NCBI GenBank assembly: GCA_038114465.1
Contig: JAYNQW010000001.1
Location: 124,001 to 188,000 of the forward strand
DNA length: 64,000 nucleotides
Origin: CALINB01 sp938045325
GTDB lineage: Bacteria > Pseudomonadota > Alphaproteobacteria > Rhodospirillales > CALINB01
Direction of reading: 5' to 3'
Under the pieces are notes generated by a model. It saw only the letters and a list, made by a program, of their open reading frames with translations. It had not been told where the DNA came from and did not search any database. A program made the position numbers and the translations under genes. The first letter of the stretch is position 1; every line of letters starts with the position of its first letter. Below, piece after piece: positions 41,788-50,279 of the stretch.

Positions 41788-43371
41788 TCAGGCGGTGCGG
41801 CGGGACAAGAGGATGCCGACGACCGCCAGTAAAACCAGCAGGCAGATCACGAGCCGGTCGCCAAACCGCGCATAGGGTGTCAGGGTTTTTAGGCTTTGCG
41901 GCAGCGGACTATCGATAATATCGGACTTGTTTAGGCCGAGGCGGGCAATGACACGGCCGTAACTATCGACGACAGCGGAAATACCGTTATTGGCAACCCT
42001 GACCAAGGGCATGCCTTCCTCGACGGCGCGAAACCGCACGGCGGCAAAATGCTGGAACGGTCCCGCCGAGCGGCCATACCATGCATCATTGGTAATATTG
42101 AGCAGCCATTGTGGCCGGGGACCGGATGCCACCACTTGACCGGGAAAGATGCCTTCATAACAAATCAACGGGCTGACGGGTGGCAGGCCTTTGAGGCTTA
42201 GCGTTTTCAATCCCGCTCCCGGCGTAAAATCCGTCGTCCCCGTCGTAATTTTTGACATATTCAACAGCCAACGGAACGGCACATATTCACCGAACGGCAC
42301 AAGATGGGTTTTATCAAAAGTCGCGACGACATTGCCGGCGCCATTAATCGCATGCAGGCTATTCCAGGCTTGGTGAGAACGCGGGCCCCATCGTTTCAGC
42401 CGCGGCGCGCCGGTAATCAATAAGCCGTTTTTCGGCACGCCTTCGGCAACAACGCGTTTGACCTGTGGTTCGTTCGCGAGATTAAACGGCACGGCAGTTT
42501 CAGACCAGATCACATGGGTCGGCATGGCCTTGCCTTGTTTGGGCGCTAGCCGGCTTAAATATAATTGCCGCATTACATGCCCGGCGCGCAAATCGCGCTG
42601 CCATTTCAGACGTTGCGGAATACTGGGCTGCACGAGGCGAAGATGAACACCGGCCACGGTGTTGTGTTCGGCTTGCGACAATCGAAATATACCGCCGGCG
42701 GCAATCACCAGCAAAATGGCGAAGGCGCCGATTACGATGGGAACCGGCGAGCGTTGCGATCCGGCTTGCGTAAATCTGTCCGTTATGATGGCCGGCATGG
42801 CTGCGGCGAGGATCGTGACAAACGATAACCCGTAAATTCCCGTGAGGGCCGCAAACTGAATCATCGAATCGGAAAAGCTCCAAACGGTGCCCATGAGGTT
42901 CCAGGAAAAACCGGTAAACGCCCAGCCACGCACCCACTCGAAAAAGACCCACAGGACCGCAAACATGATGATCCGGCCTGCGCCAACGGCATAACCCCGG
43001 CGCTGGCAAACCTTAAAAGCCAGCGCCACAATCCCCATGTAGCACGCCACAATGGCCGGCAAACCGAATACGGCAAACGGAATCAGCCAGCCGAACTGTG
43101 ACGCCTTAATCCAAAGAGCAATGCCGATCCAATATAAACCGGCAACGAAGTGGCCATAGCCGAACCACCAGCCGGCGGCAAAGGCGGCACGTAAACTGTT
43201 GCTTGAATCCAAAAGCCAGATGAGGCCGACAAACGCCGGTACGAGCATATAGACAGCATTTACCGGCGGCATAGCGAGTGTGGCGAGCACGCCCAGCAGG
43301 GCTGCAAACCCCCAACGCCGCCAACCGGCTTGGATCGAGACCCAACGATTAAAGAGGATTAGCCGCTCCAT
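41788..43371 (-). CDS. lnt: Apolipoprotein N-acyltransferase
   Basis: Inner-membrane enzyme that adds the third acyl chain to lipoproteins. About six membrane segments lie in residues 20-225, with another at the C-terminus. The periplasmic nitrilase-like domain has the triad E291 (VIWSETAVPF), K354 (FDKTHLVPFGEY) and C404 (PLICYEGIF). At 527 residues it is standard. ybeY ends 2 bases upstream; the corC gene usually found between them is missing. Confidence 0.95.
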   Translation of the reverse strand: MERLILFNRWVSIQAGWRRWGFAALLGVLATLAMPPVNAVYMLVPAFVGLIWLLDSSNSLRAAFAAGWWFGYGHFVAGLYWIGIALWIKASQFGWLIPFAVFGLPAIVACYMGIVALAFKVCQRRGYAVGAGRIIMFAVLWVFFEWVRGWAFTGFSWNLMGTVWSFSDSMIQFAALTGIYGLSFVTILAAAMPAIITDRFTQAGSQRSPVPIVIGAFAILLVIAAGGIFRLSQAEHNTVAGVHLRLVQPSIPQRLKWQRDLRAGHVMRQLYLSRLAPKQGKAMPTHVIWSETAVPFNLANEPQVKRVVAEGVPKNGLLITGAPRLKRWGPRSHQAWNSLHAINGAGNVVATFDKTHLVPFGEYVPFRWLLNMSKITTGTTDFTPGAGLKTLSLKGLPPVSPLICYEGIFPGQVVASGPRPQWLLNITNDAWYGRSAGPFQHFAAVRFRAVEEGMPLVRVANNGISAVVDSYGRVIARLGLNKSDIIDSPLPQSLKTLTPYARFGDRLVICLLVLLAVVGILLSRRTA

Positions 43372-43373
43372 CG

Positions 43374-43919
43374 TTATCCGTCCCCATAAGGGTTTTTAAC
43401 GCCGAGGACCTGCAGCGCCTTGGCTTCAAGCGCTTCCATCTCCTCGGCAGCAGTCTCGTTATCATGGTCATGCCCGAGTAAATGCAACGTGCCGTGAACC
43501 ACAAGATGCTGAAGATGGTCGGCCAATGTTTTTTGTTCCGTTTCGGCTTCCAGGGCCGCCGTTTCATAAGCAACGACGACATCACCAAGCAATAACGGAA
43601 TGGATGGGTCACGAACATGTTCCGGAATCGCATCACCGGGAAATGCCAACACATTCGTCGGCTTGTCGATCTGTCGGTAAGATTTGTTTAGCTCTCGAAT
43701 AAATTCATTGTCCGATAAAACGAGACTGATCTCCGCCTTTGGAATTTGTTCGGACGGCTTATTCAGGCCGGCCAGAACCGCTTGAGTCACGGCAGTTCGG
43801 CAAAGCGCTACTACGGACGGTAACGCATCGCTCCACGAACGGCATGATATGGAAATGTCGATGCCGAGTGGGCCGTCATCCTTATTTTGTTTAGGAAGCG
43901 TCAACGTCCCGCTTACCAT
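43374..43919 (-). CDS. ybeY: Endoribonuclease YbeY
   Basis: Metal-dependent RNase for 16S rRNA 3'-end processing and ribosome quality control. The zinc site HxxxHxxxxxH is in HGTLHLLGHDHD near the C-terminus, and TNVLAFPGD is the other conserved segment. I start at the ATG at 43919, which gives 181 residues and a 29-base overlap with phoH. Other in-frame ATGs at 43934, 43940 and 44000 are possible, but the extra residues lie inside phoH and are not conserved. Confidence 0.92.
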   Translation of the reverse strand: MVSGTLTLPKQNKDDGPLGIDISISCRSWSDALPSVVALCRTAVTQAVLAGLNKPSEQIPKAEISLVLSDNEFIRELNKSYRQIDKPTNVLAFPGDAIPEHVRDPSIPLLLGDVVVAYETAALEAETEQKTLADHLQHLVVHGTLHLLGHDHDNETAAEEMEALEAKALQVLGVKNPYGDG

Positions 43920-44955
43920 TTGTTTTCCGGCCATTAACATTTTGCCGTTTTTGATACCGTTCAGCGGTCCGGCGTTTTTCCTCGAGCTTGTCGTAAGCAT
44001 TCACGATGTCGGTAACCAGTTGATGGCGGACAACATCATCAGCATTAAAACGAACGATGCCGATGCCATTGATGTCTTCGGCAATCTCTAATGCCTCCCA
44101 CAAACCCGAGCGTGTTCCCTTCGGCAGATCGACTTGCGATAAATCGCCTGTCACGACCATGCGGGCGTTTTCGCCTAATCGAGTTAAAAACATTTTCATC
44201 TGCACGGACGTGGCATTTTGCGCTTCATCTAGAATGACAAATGCGTTCGATAAGGTCCGGCCCCGCATAAACGCCAATGGGGCAACTTCAATCTCGCCGG
44301 ATTCGAGCCGTTTTATCACTTGCGGTGACGGCAGCATGTCATAAAGCGCGTCATACAACGGGCGTAAATACGGATCGACCTTCTCGCGTAAATCGCCCGG
44401 CAAAAATCCAAGGTTTTCACCGGCTTCAACCGCCGGACGCGAAAGAATAATCCGGTCAACCTCGCCCTTAATTAAATATTCAACCGCCTTGGCAACGGCC
44501 AAATAAGTTTTGCCCGTACCGGCAGGCCCTAACCCGAAGACAAGCTCGTAATCGCTGATCGCCTGAATGTAAGCCGCTTGTGTCGGCGAGCGCGGGGTTA
44601 TCGGGCGCTTACGGGTTTGGATCGTTTGCGATTCATTTTTCATGTCACCACCGCCTAATAACGTCATGCGCAAGGATGCGTCGACTTCTTCCTTGCCGAT
44701 GCCGAAACCTTTTTCCAGGCGTTCATAAAGCCCCGTCAAAACCTTGCAAGCGGCCTCGACGGCATCCGCCGGGCCGGTGATGGACACCGTATTACCACGC
44801 GCATTTATCGCAACATCGAGTTTTTGTTCGATGCGCGCCAAATGACTGTGATGGGAACCAAAAAGTTCAATCGCTAAATGATTGTCTTCAAATTGCAAAG
44901 GTGCCGTGATCGTCGAATCATTGACGGCTGCTGTCGATTTAACCGGCGGCGTCAC
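43891..44955 (-). CDS. ybeZ: PhoH-like ATPase (YbeZ)
   Basis: Cytoplasmic P-loop ATPase that works with YbeY in RNA processing. An N-terminal KH-like region (residues 25-95) precedes the PhoH domain with Walker A GPAGTGKTYLA, SRPAVEAGENLGFLPGD and Walker B FVILDEAQN. GDLSQVDLP is the sensor segment. The start is a GTG whose first four bases overlap the miaB stop (GTGA). Order miaB-phoH-ybeY is conserved. Confidence 0.95.
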   Translation of the reverse strand: MTPPVKSTAAVNDSTITAPLQFEDNHLAIELFGSHHSHLARIEQKLDVAINARGNTVSITGPADAVEAACKVLTGLYERLEKGFGIGKEEVDASLRMTLLGGGDMKNESQTIQTRKRPITPRSPTQAAYIQAISDYELVFGLGPAGTGKTYLAVAKAVEYLIKGEVDRIILSRPAVEAGENLGFLPGDLREKVDPYLRPLYDALYDMLPSPQVIKRLESGEIEVAPLAFMRGRTLSNAFVILDEAQNATSVQMKMFLTRLGENARMVVTGDLSQVDLPKGTRSGLWEALEIAEDINGIGIVRFNADDVVRHQLVTDIVNAYDKLEEKRRTAERYQKRQNVNGRKTNGKRDVDAS

Positions 44956-46346
44956 GCGCTGATCCTTTCTTTCGCATCATTTGGCGGCTCTCCCGTTGCG
45001 GCACCCCCAATCGATTCGGAAACTTCACCGGCCAGACTATTGGCAAATCCGGCCTTAATATGAACATCAACGATTCGACCGAAAAGATTAGCACCGCCGT
45101 CGATATGAACCGGCTGCATGTAAGGACTGCGGCCAACCAGTTGATCTTCAAAACGGCCATGGCGGTCAAACAAAACCGGTAATGTTTTGCCGACCAAACT
45201 CTCGTTAAACGAGCGCTGCTGCTTATTTAGCAAGTCTTGCAGCCGCAACAGCCGACCGGTTTTTTCTTCATCATCCACTTGCCGGTCATATTCCGCCGCG
45301 GGCGTACCGGGACGCGGGCTGTATTTAAAGGAATAGGCCTGCACAAAACCGATTTCGTCGACTAGATTCAGGGTCTGTGCGAAATCATCATCCGTTTCAC
45401 CGGGAAAGCCGACGATAAAGTCGGACGATAATGCCAAGTCCGGACGCGCGGCGCGCAACTGCTCGACCAGTCGCCGGTAATCCGAAGAATCATGCCGCCG
45501 GTTCATGGCTTTTAAAATACGGTCGGAGCCCGACTGTACCGGCAAATGCAGAAAAGGCATAAGGGCGGGCACGTCCCGATGCGCCGCGATGAGTTCGTCA
45601 TCGACATCCGCCGGGTAGGACGTCGTGTAACGGATACGCGCCAGCCCGTCGATTTCTGCCAACGCATGGATCAACCGGCCCAATCCCCATTCCTGAGTAC
45701 CCGGGCCTTCGCCATGATAATTATTGACGTTCTGGCCCAAGAGGGTGATTTCGCAAACGCCGTCGGCCACCAACCGGCGGGCATCGGCCAATACATCTTT
45801 CGCGGGACGGGAAAACTCGGCACCGCGCGTATACGGCACGACGCAAAACGTGCAAAATTTATCGCACCCCTCTTGAACGGTAAGAAAGGCGCTGCGGGTA
45901 TCCGTGCCGCTTGCCGCCGGCAAGGAATCAAATTTCGCCTCAGCCGGAAAATCGATATCCAACACGCCGCCGCTGGAACGCGTCGCCTTGGCAATCATTT
46001 CAGGCAGCCGGTGATACGTTTGCGGACCAAAAACCATGTCGATAAAAGGCGCGCGGGCAAAAACTTCTTCGCCTTCGGCTTGAGCAACACAGCCGGCCAC
46101 GGCGAGGATCATCGCCTCTCCGGTTTCCGCTTTTTTATTTTTAAACTGCCGCAAGCGGCCTAATTCGGAATAAACTTTCTCGGCCGCCTTTTCGCGAATA
46201 TGACATGTGTTAAGAATAACCATATCGGCGTCGTCCGGCTGATCGGACAATTCATATCCAAGCGGTGCCAGAACATCCGCCATGCGTGCGGAGTCGTATA
46301 CATTCATTTGGCAGCCGTATGTTTTAATATGGAGTTTTTTCGCCAC
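44952..46346 (-). CDS. miaB: tRNA-2-methylthio-N6-dimethylallyladenosine synthase
   Basis: Radical-SAM methylthiotransferase that modifies A37 of tRNAs reading UNN codons. The UPF0004 domain binds an auxiliary cluster (KTYGCQMNVYDS, with conserved cysteines in LNTCHIREKA and AGCVAQAEG). The radical-SAM motif CxxxCxxC is in CDKFCTFCVVPYTRG. A TRAM domain ends the protein. The start is GTG at 46346 (MAKKLHIKTYG). fur lies 16 bases upstream. Confidence 0.95.
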   Translation of the reverse strand: MAKKLHIKTYGCQMNVYDSARMADVLAPLGYELSDQPDDADMVILNTCHIREKAAEKVYSELGRLRQFKNKKAETGEAMILAVAGCVAQAEGEEVFARAPFIDMVFGPQTYHRLPEMIAKATRSSGGVLDIDFPAEAKFDSLPAASGTDTRSAFLTVQEGCDKFCTFCVVPYTRGAEFSRPAKDVLADARRLVADGVCEITLLGQNVNNYHGEGPGTQEWGLGRLIHALAEIDGLARIRYTTSYPADVDDELIAAHRDVPALMPFLHLPVQSGSDRILKAMNRRHDSSDYRRLVEQLRAARPDLALSSDFIVGFPGETDDDFAQTLNLVDEIGFVQAYSFKYSPRPGTPAAEYDRQVDDEEKTGRLLRLQDLLNKQQRSFNESLVGKTLPVLFDRHGRFEDQLVGRSPYMQPVHIDGGANLFGRIVDVHIKAGFANSLAGEVSESIGGAATGEPPNDAKERISA

Positions 46347-46362
46347 GATAAGATCTTAAACC

Positions 46363-46809
46363 CTATTCTTCCGACGGACTACTGCCGGTTTTTTTTGCAC
46401 CGACCGGGACACCGTACAATTCGAGGCGATGGCCAATGAGGCGAAACCCGTGTTGCCGGGCAATTTCATCCTGCAGTTTTTCAATCGCGGAACTTTGGAA
46501 TTCGATCACTTTCCCGGTATTCACATCGATCAAATGATCGTGGTGCTCATCCGTCGCTTCTTCATAACGCGCCCGACCATCGCCAAAATCGTGTTTCTCG
46601 AGAATACCCTCTTCTTCAAACATGCGCACCGTCCGATAAACGGTTGCAATGCTGATCTTAGGATCGACTTCTACCGAACGGCGGTGCACCTCTTCAACAT
46701 CGGGATGGTCCGAGGCTTCCGACAGCACATGGGCGATGACCCGTCGCTGACCGGTCATTTTCATACCCCGATCGATGCAAAGCTGTTCAATCCTTGAGGG
46801 TGCTGCCAT
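46363..46809 (-). CDS. fur: Ferric uptake regulator family protein (Fur/Mur)
   Basis: A 148-residue Fur-type metal regulator. The DNA-binding domain has KMTGQRRVIAHVLSEASDHPDVEEVHRR and SIATVYRTVRMFEEEGIL. The metal site includes DEHHDHLIDV. The CxxC structural zinc motifs of E. coli Fur are absent, as in the alphaproteobacterial Mur/Fur proteins that often sense manganese. It sits upstream of miaB, a conserved alphaproteobacterial pairing. Whether it senses iron or manganese cannot be told from sequence. Confidence 0.9.
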   Translation of the reverse strand: MAAPSRIEQLCIDRGMKMTGQRRVIAHVLSEASDHPDVEEVHRRSVEVDPKISIATVYRTVRMFEEEGILEKHDFGDGRARYEEATDEHHDHLIDVNTGKVIEFQSSAIEKLQDEIARQHGFRLIGHRLELYGVPVGAKKTGSSPSEE

Positions 46810-46921
46810 TTCTCATATCCGTGACTGATGAAGCCCAATGAGGAAACAAGGTCATTACTTTCAAATGACTAACATTGGTTCGTGGGTATACCTAAACATA
46901 TATTGTTTCGGAACGATGATT

Positions 46922-47344
46922 TTAACCGGCTTTACGGCCGCGGCCGCGGGGCTTCGTCCCCAAACCGATTTTTTTGGCAAGCGAACTCCGGTGCTTGGCG
47001 TAATTCGGTGCGACCATCGGATAATCCGCCGGCAGTCCCCAGCGTTCCCGATAGGCTTCCGGCGACATATTATAAGCCGTTTTCAGATGACGCTTGAGCA
47101 TTTTGAGCTTTTTGCCATCTTCAAGACAGACGATGTAATCAGGGAAAACCGATTTTTTTGCGGGCACCGCCGGACGCGGACGCTCACCGGCATCACCATT
47201 GGCGCCGACGTCGGTCAAGGTTTTATAGACATCTTGAATCAGCTGCGGCAGGTCGCCAGGAGCAACGGTATTATTCCCGACATGGGCGGCAACGATTTCA
47301 GTCGTTAATTCCAAGATCTCACTTACGTCGGGCTTTTCGCTCAT
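46922..47344 (-). CDS. mucR: MucR/Ros-family transcriptional regulator with degenerate zinc finger
   Basis: A 140-residue global regulator of the MucR/Ros family. The N-terminal helical region (1-45) mediates oligomerisation. The DNA-binding domain is DYIVCLEDGKKLKMLKRHLK, then YNMSPEAYRERWGLPADYPMVAPNYA. Ros uses C-x2-C-x9-H and a later His; here the positions are C73, D76, H86 and then A90/Y91, so the second Cys and last His are missing. Similar zinc-poor members are known in rhizobia. A basic tail ends the protein. Divergent from the TusA-like gene across an AT-rich gap. Confidence 0.93.
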   Translation of the reverse strand: MSEKPDVSEILELTTEIVAAHVGNNTVAPGDLPQLIQDVYKTLTDVGANGDAGERPRPAVPAKKSVFPDYIVCLEDGKKLKMLKRHLKTAYNMSPEAYRERWGLPADYPMVAPNYAKHRSSLAKKIGLGTKPRGRGRKAG

Positions 47345-47386
47345 GATTGCTATATCCTCTGATTATTATATTCGAATGCTTCATCA

Positions 47387-47416
47387 TTGAATTTATACAT
47401 AATATATAAATATATA
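47387..47416 (+). promoter_or_regulatory. Candidate promoter of the TusA-like gene in an AT-rich gap
   Basis: TTGAAT (47387-47392) and TATATA (47411-47416) are 18 bases apart, about 25 bases before the ATG. The flanking 47345-47441 gap is strongly AT-rich, the kind of DNA MucR proteins prefer. Confidence 0.4.
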
Positions 47417-47441
47417 TACCTGCAGAGCGCAAGAATAACCA

Positions 47442-47717
47442 ATGCAACAACTTAAAAACGAAAAATCAATACAGAGCGTTGACTTCACCCTCGACATCAC
47501 GGGAGAAGTTTGTCCATTGACGTTTGTTAAGACCAAGCTTTTGATCGAGAAGATGTCGCCCGGACAAACTGCAGACGTCCGCCTTAAAGGTGCCGAACCA
47601 CTGGAAAATGTACCGCGTGCCGTTCGCGAGCTCGGTCATACGATCTTGGTGCTTGAGGCCGAAGACCCGAACGCTGAGCCACACGGCATTCATCATTTGC
47701 GCATACAAAAAGAGTAG
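47442..47717 (+). CDS. TusA/SirA-like sulfurtransferase
   Basis: A 91-residue TusA-fold protein. The active cysteine and its proline are in DITGEVCPLTFVKTKLLIEKM (C24-P25), with the amphipathic strand GQTADVRLKG and a C-terminal LRIQKE strand. TusA-type proteins pass persulfide sulfur to tRNA or molybdenum cofactor enzymes. TusB-E partners are not nearby, so it could serve another sulfur-transfer pathway. Confidence 0.85.
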   Translation: MQQLKNEKSIQSVDFTLDITGEVCPLTFVKTKLLIEKMSPGQTADVRLKGAEPLENVPRAVRELGHTILVLEAEDPNAEPHGIHHLRIQKE

Positions 47718-47728
47718 CCATAGTGTTC

Positions 47729-48229
47729 TTAAAACGCCGGGCCTGGCCCACCGAAAATTTTTTTTAAAATCATCGCATCGATCGCACCGTCATTGGTTTT
47801 ATAGTAACCGGGACGGCGACCGGCTTCTGCGTAACCGAGGCTTTCATACAACGTTTGAGCCGCTTGATTGTTTGCCGCGACTTCTAAAAACATTGTTTGG
47901 CCGCCCGCATGCGATACACGAGATTCCGCCTGGCCGATCAACACCCGCGCTAAACCATGACGGCGCCGGGCGGGCACAACACCAAGGGTGATGATCTCGC
48001 CTTCATCGTGCGCTTGGCGGGCCACGATAAAACCGGCGGGCTCTCCTTTTACGAGCGCGATAAAACCGAAACCGCCGGGCATGGCCAAAAGCTCTTGAAA
48101 AGCCGGTGCGCGCCAACATTGATCGAAGCACGATTGATGTAAACCGGCCAACACGTCGCCGTGAACCGGCGTGCAAACGGTCAGCTCGATATCCGCTAAG
48201 GCCCGACTGTGCTCAGATGAGCTGTTCAT
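47729..48229 (-). CDS. rimI: Ribosomal-protein-S18-alanine N-acetyltransferase
   Basis: GNAT acetyltransferase of 166 residues. The acetyl-CoA site is VVPARRRHGLARVLIGQAE, followed by FLEVAANNQAAQTLYESLGYAEAGRRPGYY, the typical RimI ending. It overlaps the tsaB stop by 4 bases (ATGA). tsaB-rimI pairing is conserved and supports the RimI name over another GNAT. Confidence 0.9.
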   Translation of the reverse strand: MNSSSEHSRALADIELTVCTPVHGDVLAGLHQSCFDQCWRAPAFQELLAMPGGFGFIALVKGEPAGFIVARQAHDEGEIITLGVVPARRRHGLARVLIGQAESRVSHAGGQTMFLEVAANNQAAQTLYESLGYAEAGRRPGYYKTNDGAIDAMILKKIFGGPGPAF

Positions 48230-48918
48230 CGGGGCCGGCTGACATCAGGGGCGCGCAGGTAAAGCGGTAGGGGCATCGTATCGGGACGCTCCCCGCTATA
48301 CCAACGCGCTGCGGCGCGCGCAGCGATGATTTTTGCATCGGGCAAACCAGATGCATCACTTAGATCAAATTCGATTCCCTCTTGCTTTAATGCGTTAGCG
48401 GCCGAGTCAGCGGCATCACCGGCGATAAGGACCGGACCGGCCGGAACGATTTGAGCTAACTGCTCCGGCAACAACGCCTGTGGCTCCGTTTGAGCAATAA
48501 GATCTTCTGAAAAAACTTGCACATAATGATCGGCGCGCTTCGAATCCAAAGCAATGAGAATGGACCGCCCTTTTCGCGCCATCTCACCGACGCCATAAGC
48601 GACCGCTTCTAGCGTCGTGATGCCAAAGACAGGCAGACCTGAGGCCAACGCCATGCCGCGCGCCGCGGCCAAACCAATCCTTAAACCCGTAAAAGCGCCA
48701 GGCCCAATGGTGACGGACAAAGCGTCGAGGTCGGCAAATGTTTTATCCGCTTTGTGTAAAACGCCTTCAATCATCGGCATAAGCGCCTCCGATTGCCCGC
48801 GCTCCATTTCTTTCGCCGCGGCACTGGCAATGGCGCCGCCGCGCCAAAGTGCCACCGAGCAACCGCGCGTTGCGGTGTCGAAACCCAAAATGGAAAATTC
48901 TTGATGGACGGTCATCAT
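48226..48918 (-). CDS. tsaB: tRNA threonylcarbamoyladenosine synthesis protein TsaB
   Basis: Partner of TsaD in making t6A37 on tRNA. The 230-residue protein has the ASKHA nucleotide fold: ILGFDTATRGCSVALW at the start, SVTIGPGAFTGLRIGLAAARGMALAS in the middle. ATG codons at 48918 and 48915 are both possible. Coupled with rimI. Confidence 0.93.
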   Translation of the reverse strand: MMTVHQEFSILGFDTATRGCSVALWRGGAIASAAAKEMERGQSEALMPMIEGVLHKADKTFADLDALSVTIGPGAFTGLRIGLAAARGMALASGLPVFGITTLEAVAYGVGEMARKGRSILIALDSKRADHYVQVFSEDLIAQTEPQALLPEQLAQIVPAGPVLIAGDAADSAANALKQEGIEFDLSDASGLPDAKIIAARAAARWYSGERPDTMPLPLYLRAPDVSRPR

Positions 48919-48972
48919 AAATTAATTGCGCATCCGGCTGCTTAAATCTCAATTCAACGTTATACTGTGATT

Positions 48973-49527
48973 ATGAGTTTAGTCGAAATCACGCCGGCAA
49001 CCCATAATGTCGACATTTCCCTGGCCTATGCCAGTTATGACAACTTTACCGGTGCGCCGATATACACAACGGCAGTTTGCTACCTGCATGTAGAGGCAGA
49101 AAAACTTTTCACTCGCGCCCGCGATCTTGCCGCCGTCCATGGGTTTCGGCTGAAAATCTTCGACGCTTTCCGCCCCACCGAAGCCCAATGGGCGCTTTGG
49201 AATCATACACCGGATCCGAATTATATCGCCGATCCTCGGCGCGGCTCCCCCCATTCACGCGGTGCGGCGGTCGATTTGACGCTGCTTGACCGCAACAGGC
49301 AAGAATTGGAAATGGGAACGCCATTCGATGATTTTTCGACTGCGGCCCACCACGGCTCCATGGTGGTGTCGGCGACGGCACAAAAAAACCGGGCGTTGTT
49401 ACTCGGCCTTATGACAGCGGCCGGATGGGATTTTTTCCGAAATGAGTGGTGGCATTATCAGCTTTTCGATTCCCGGCAATATCCCACGATCAGCGACAGC
49501 GCGCTACCAAAGCCCATGATGGCATAA
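48973..49527 (+). CDS. ddpX: D-alanyl-D-alanine dipeptidase (VanX/DdpX family)
   Basis: Zinc dipeptidase of 184 residues that hydrolyses D-Ala-D-Ala. The zinc-binding motif SxHxxGxAxD is in SPHSRGAAVDLTL, and the catalytic ExxxH motif is in NEWWHYQLF; the arginine of DAFRP contacts substrate. The start is the ATG at 48973; a GTG two codons earlier is in frame. No signal peptide is visible, so it is cytoplasmic and probably recycles D-Ala-D-Ala. No resistance genes (vanHA) are nearby. Confidence 0.88.
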   Translation: MSLVEITPATHNVDISLAYASYDNFTGAPIYTTAVCYLHVEAEKLFTRARDLAAVHGFRLKIFDAFRPTEAQWALWNHTPDPNYIADPRRGSPHSRGAAVDLTLLDRNRQELEMGTPFDDFSTAAHHGSMVVSATAQKNRALLLGLMTAAGWDFFRNEWWHYQLFDSRQYPTISDSALPKPMMA

Positions 49528-49532
49528 TGCCA

Positions 49533-50123
49533 TCAGACCACTTGGCACACATCATCGAAATCAAACCGCGGGCTGCGCGGAAACAACCCGGCCGGATCGC
49601 CAAGACCGATGCTGCACAGGAAATTTGATTTCACATTTGTGCCGGCAAAAAATTCCTGATCGACTTGATTGTTATCGAAGCCCGACATTGGGCCGCAGTC
49701 AAAACCCAATGATCGGGCCGCCATGATAAAATAAGCCCCTTGCAACGTACCGTTGCGAAATGCCGTTTCTTCGATCAACGGTTCGTTTCCGACAAACCAA
49801 GCCCGCGCATCCGTATGGGGAAATAATTTCGGCAGGTGCTCATAAAAATCCAGATCAAAACCGATAATGGCCGTCACCGGGGTCGCCATCGTTTTAGCGA
49901 CATTTCCTTCCATTAGGGCCGGTTTCAGGCGTTCTTTGGCTTCGGGCGTGGTCACGAATACGATTCGCGCCGGCGAGCAATTAGCGCTGGTTGGCGCCAT
50001 TTTCACAAGGTCCCAAATGGCCCGAAGATCCTCAATGGATACCGCCGAAACCTGCCAGGCGTTCTGCGTACGCGCCTCGTGAAATAAGATATTCCGCGCC
50101 TGATCGTTAATTTTACCCGCCAT
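49533..50123 (-). CDS. RutE/HadB-like nitroreductase-family NAD(P)H oxidoreductase
   Basis: A 196-residue flavin-dependent nitroreductase-fold protein. MAPTSANCSPARIVFVTTPEAKERL is the FMN-binding opening, QGAYFIMAARSLGFDCGPMSGF the dimer-interface signature of the RutE/HadB group, and LGDPAGLFPRSPRFDFDDV the C-terminal end. In E. coli RutE reduces malonic semialdehyde, but no other rut genes are present here, so the substrate is open. Confidence 0.85.
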   Translation of the reverse strand: MAGKINDQARNILFHEARTQNAWQVSAVSIEDLRAIWDLVKMAPTSANCSPARIVFVTTPEAKERLKPALMEGNVAKTMATPVTAIIGFDLDFYEHLPKLFPHTDARAWFVGNEPLIEETAFRNGTLQGAYFIMAARSLGFDCGPMSGFDNNQVDQEFFAGTNVKSNFLCSIGLGDPAGLFPRSPRFDFDDVCQVV

Positions 50124-50279
50124 GAGCCGCTACTCCTCAATAAAAACGTGGATCCATTCAACAACATCATACTTGTGCTCCGGCTTCGAAACGTCAACAA
50201 TTGAACAAACAACCCTGAGTGGTAAGAGAAAAAGTGGTGCTGGATGATGCGTCAGTATGTTTGGCGTTGGCAGGTTAAA

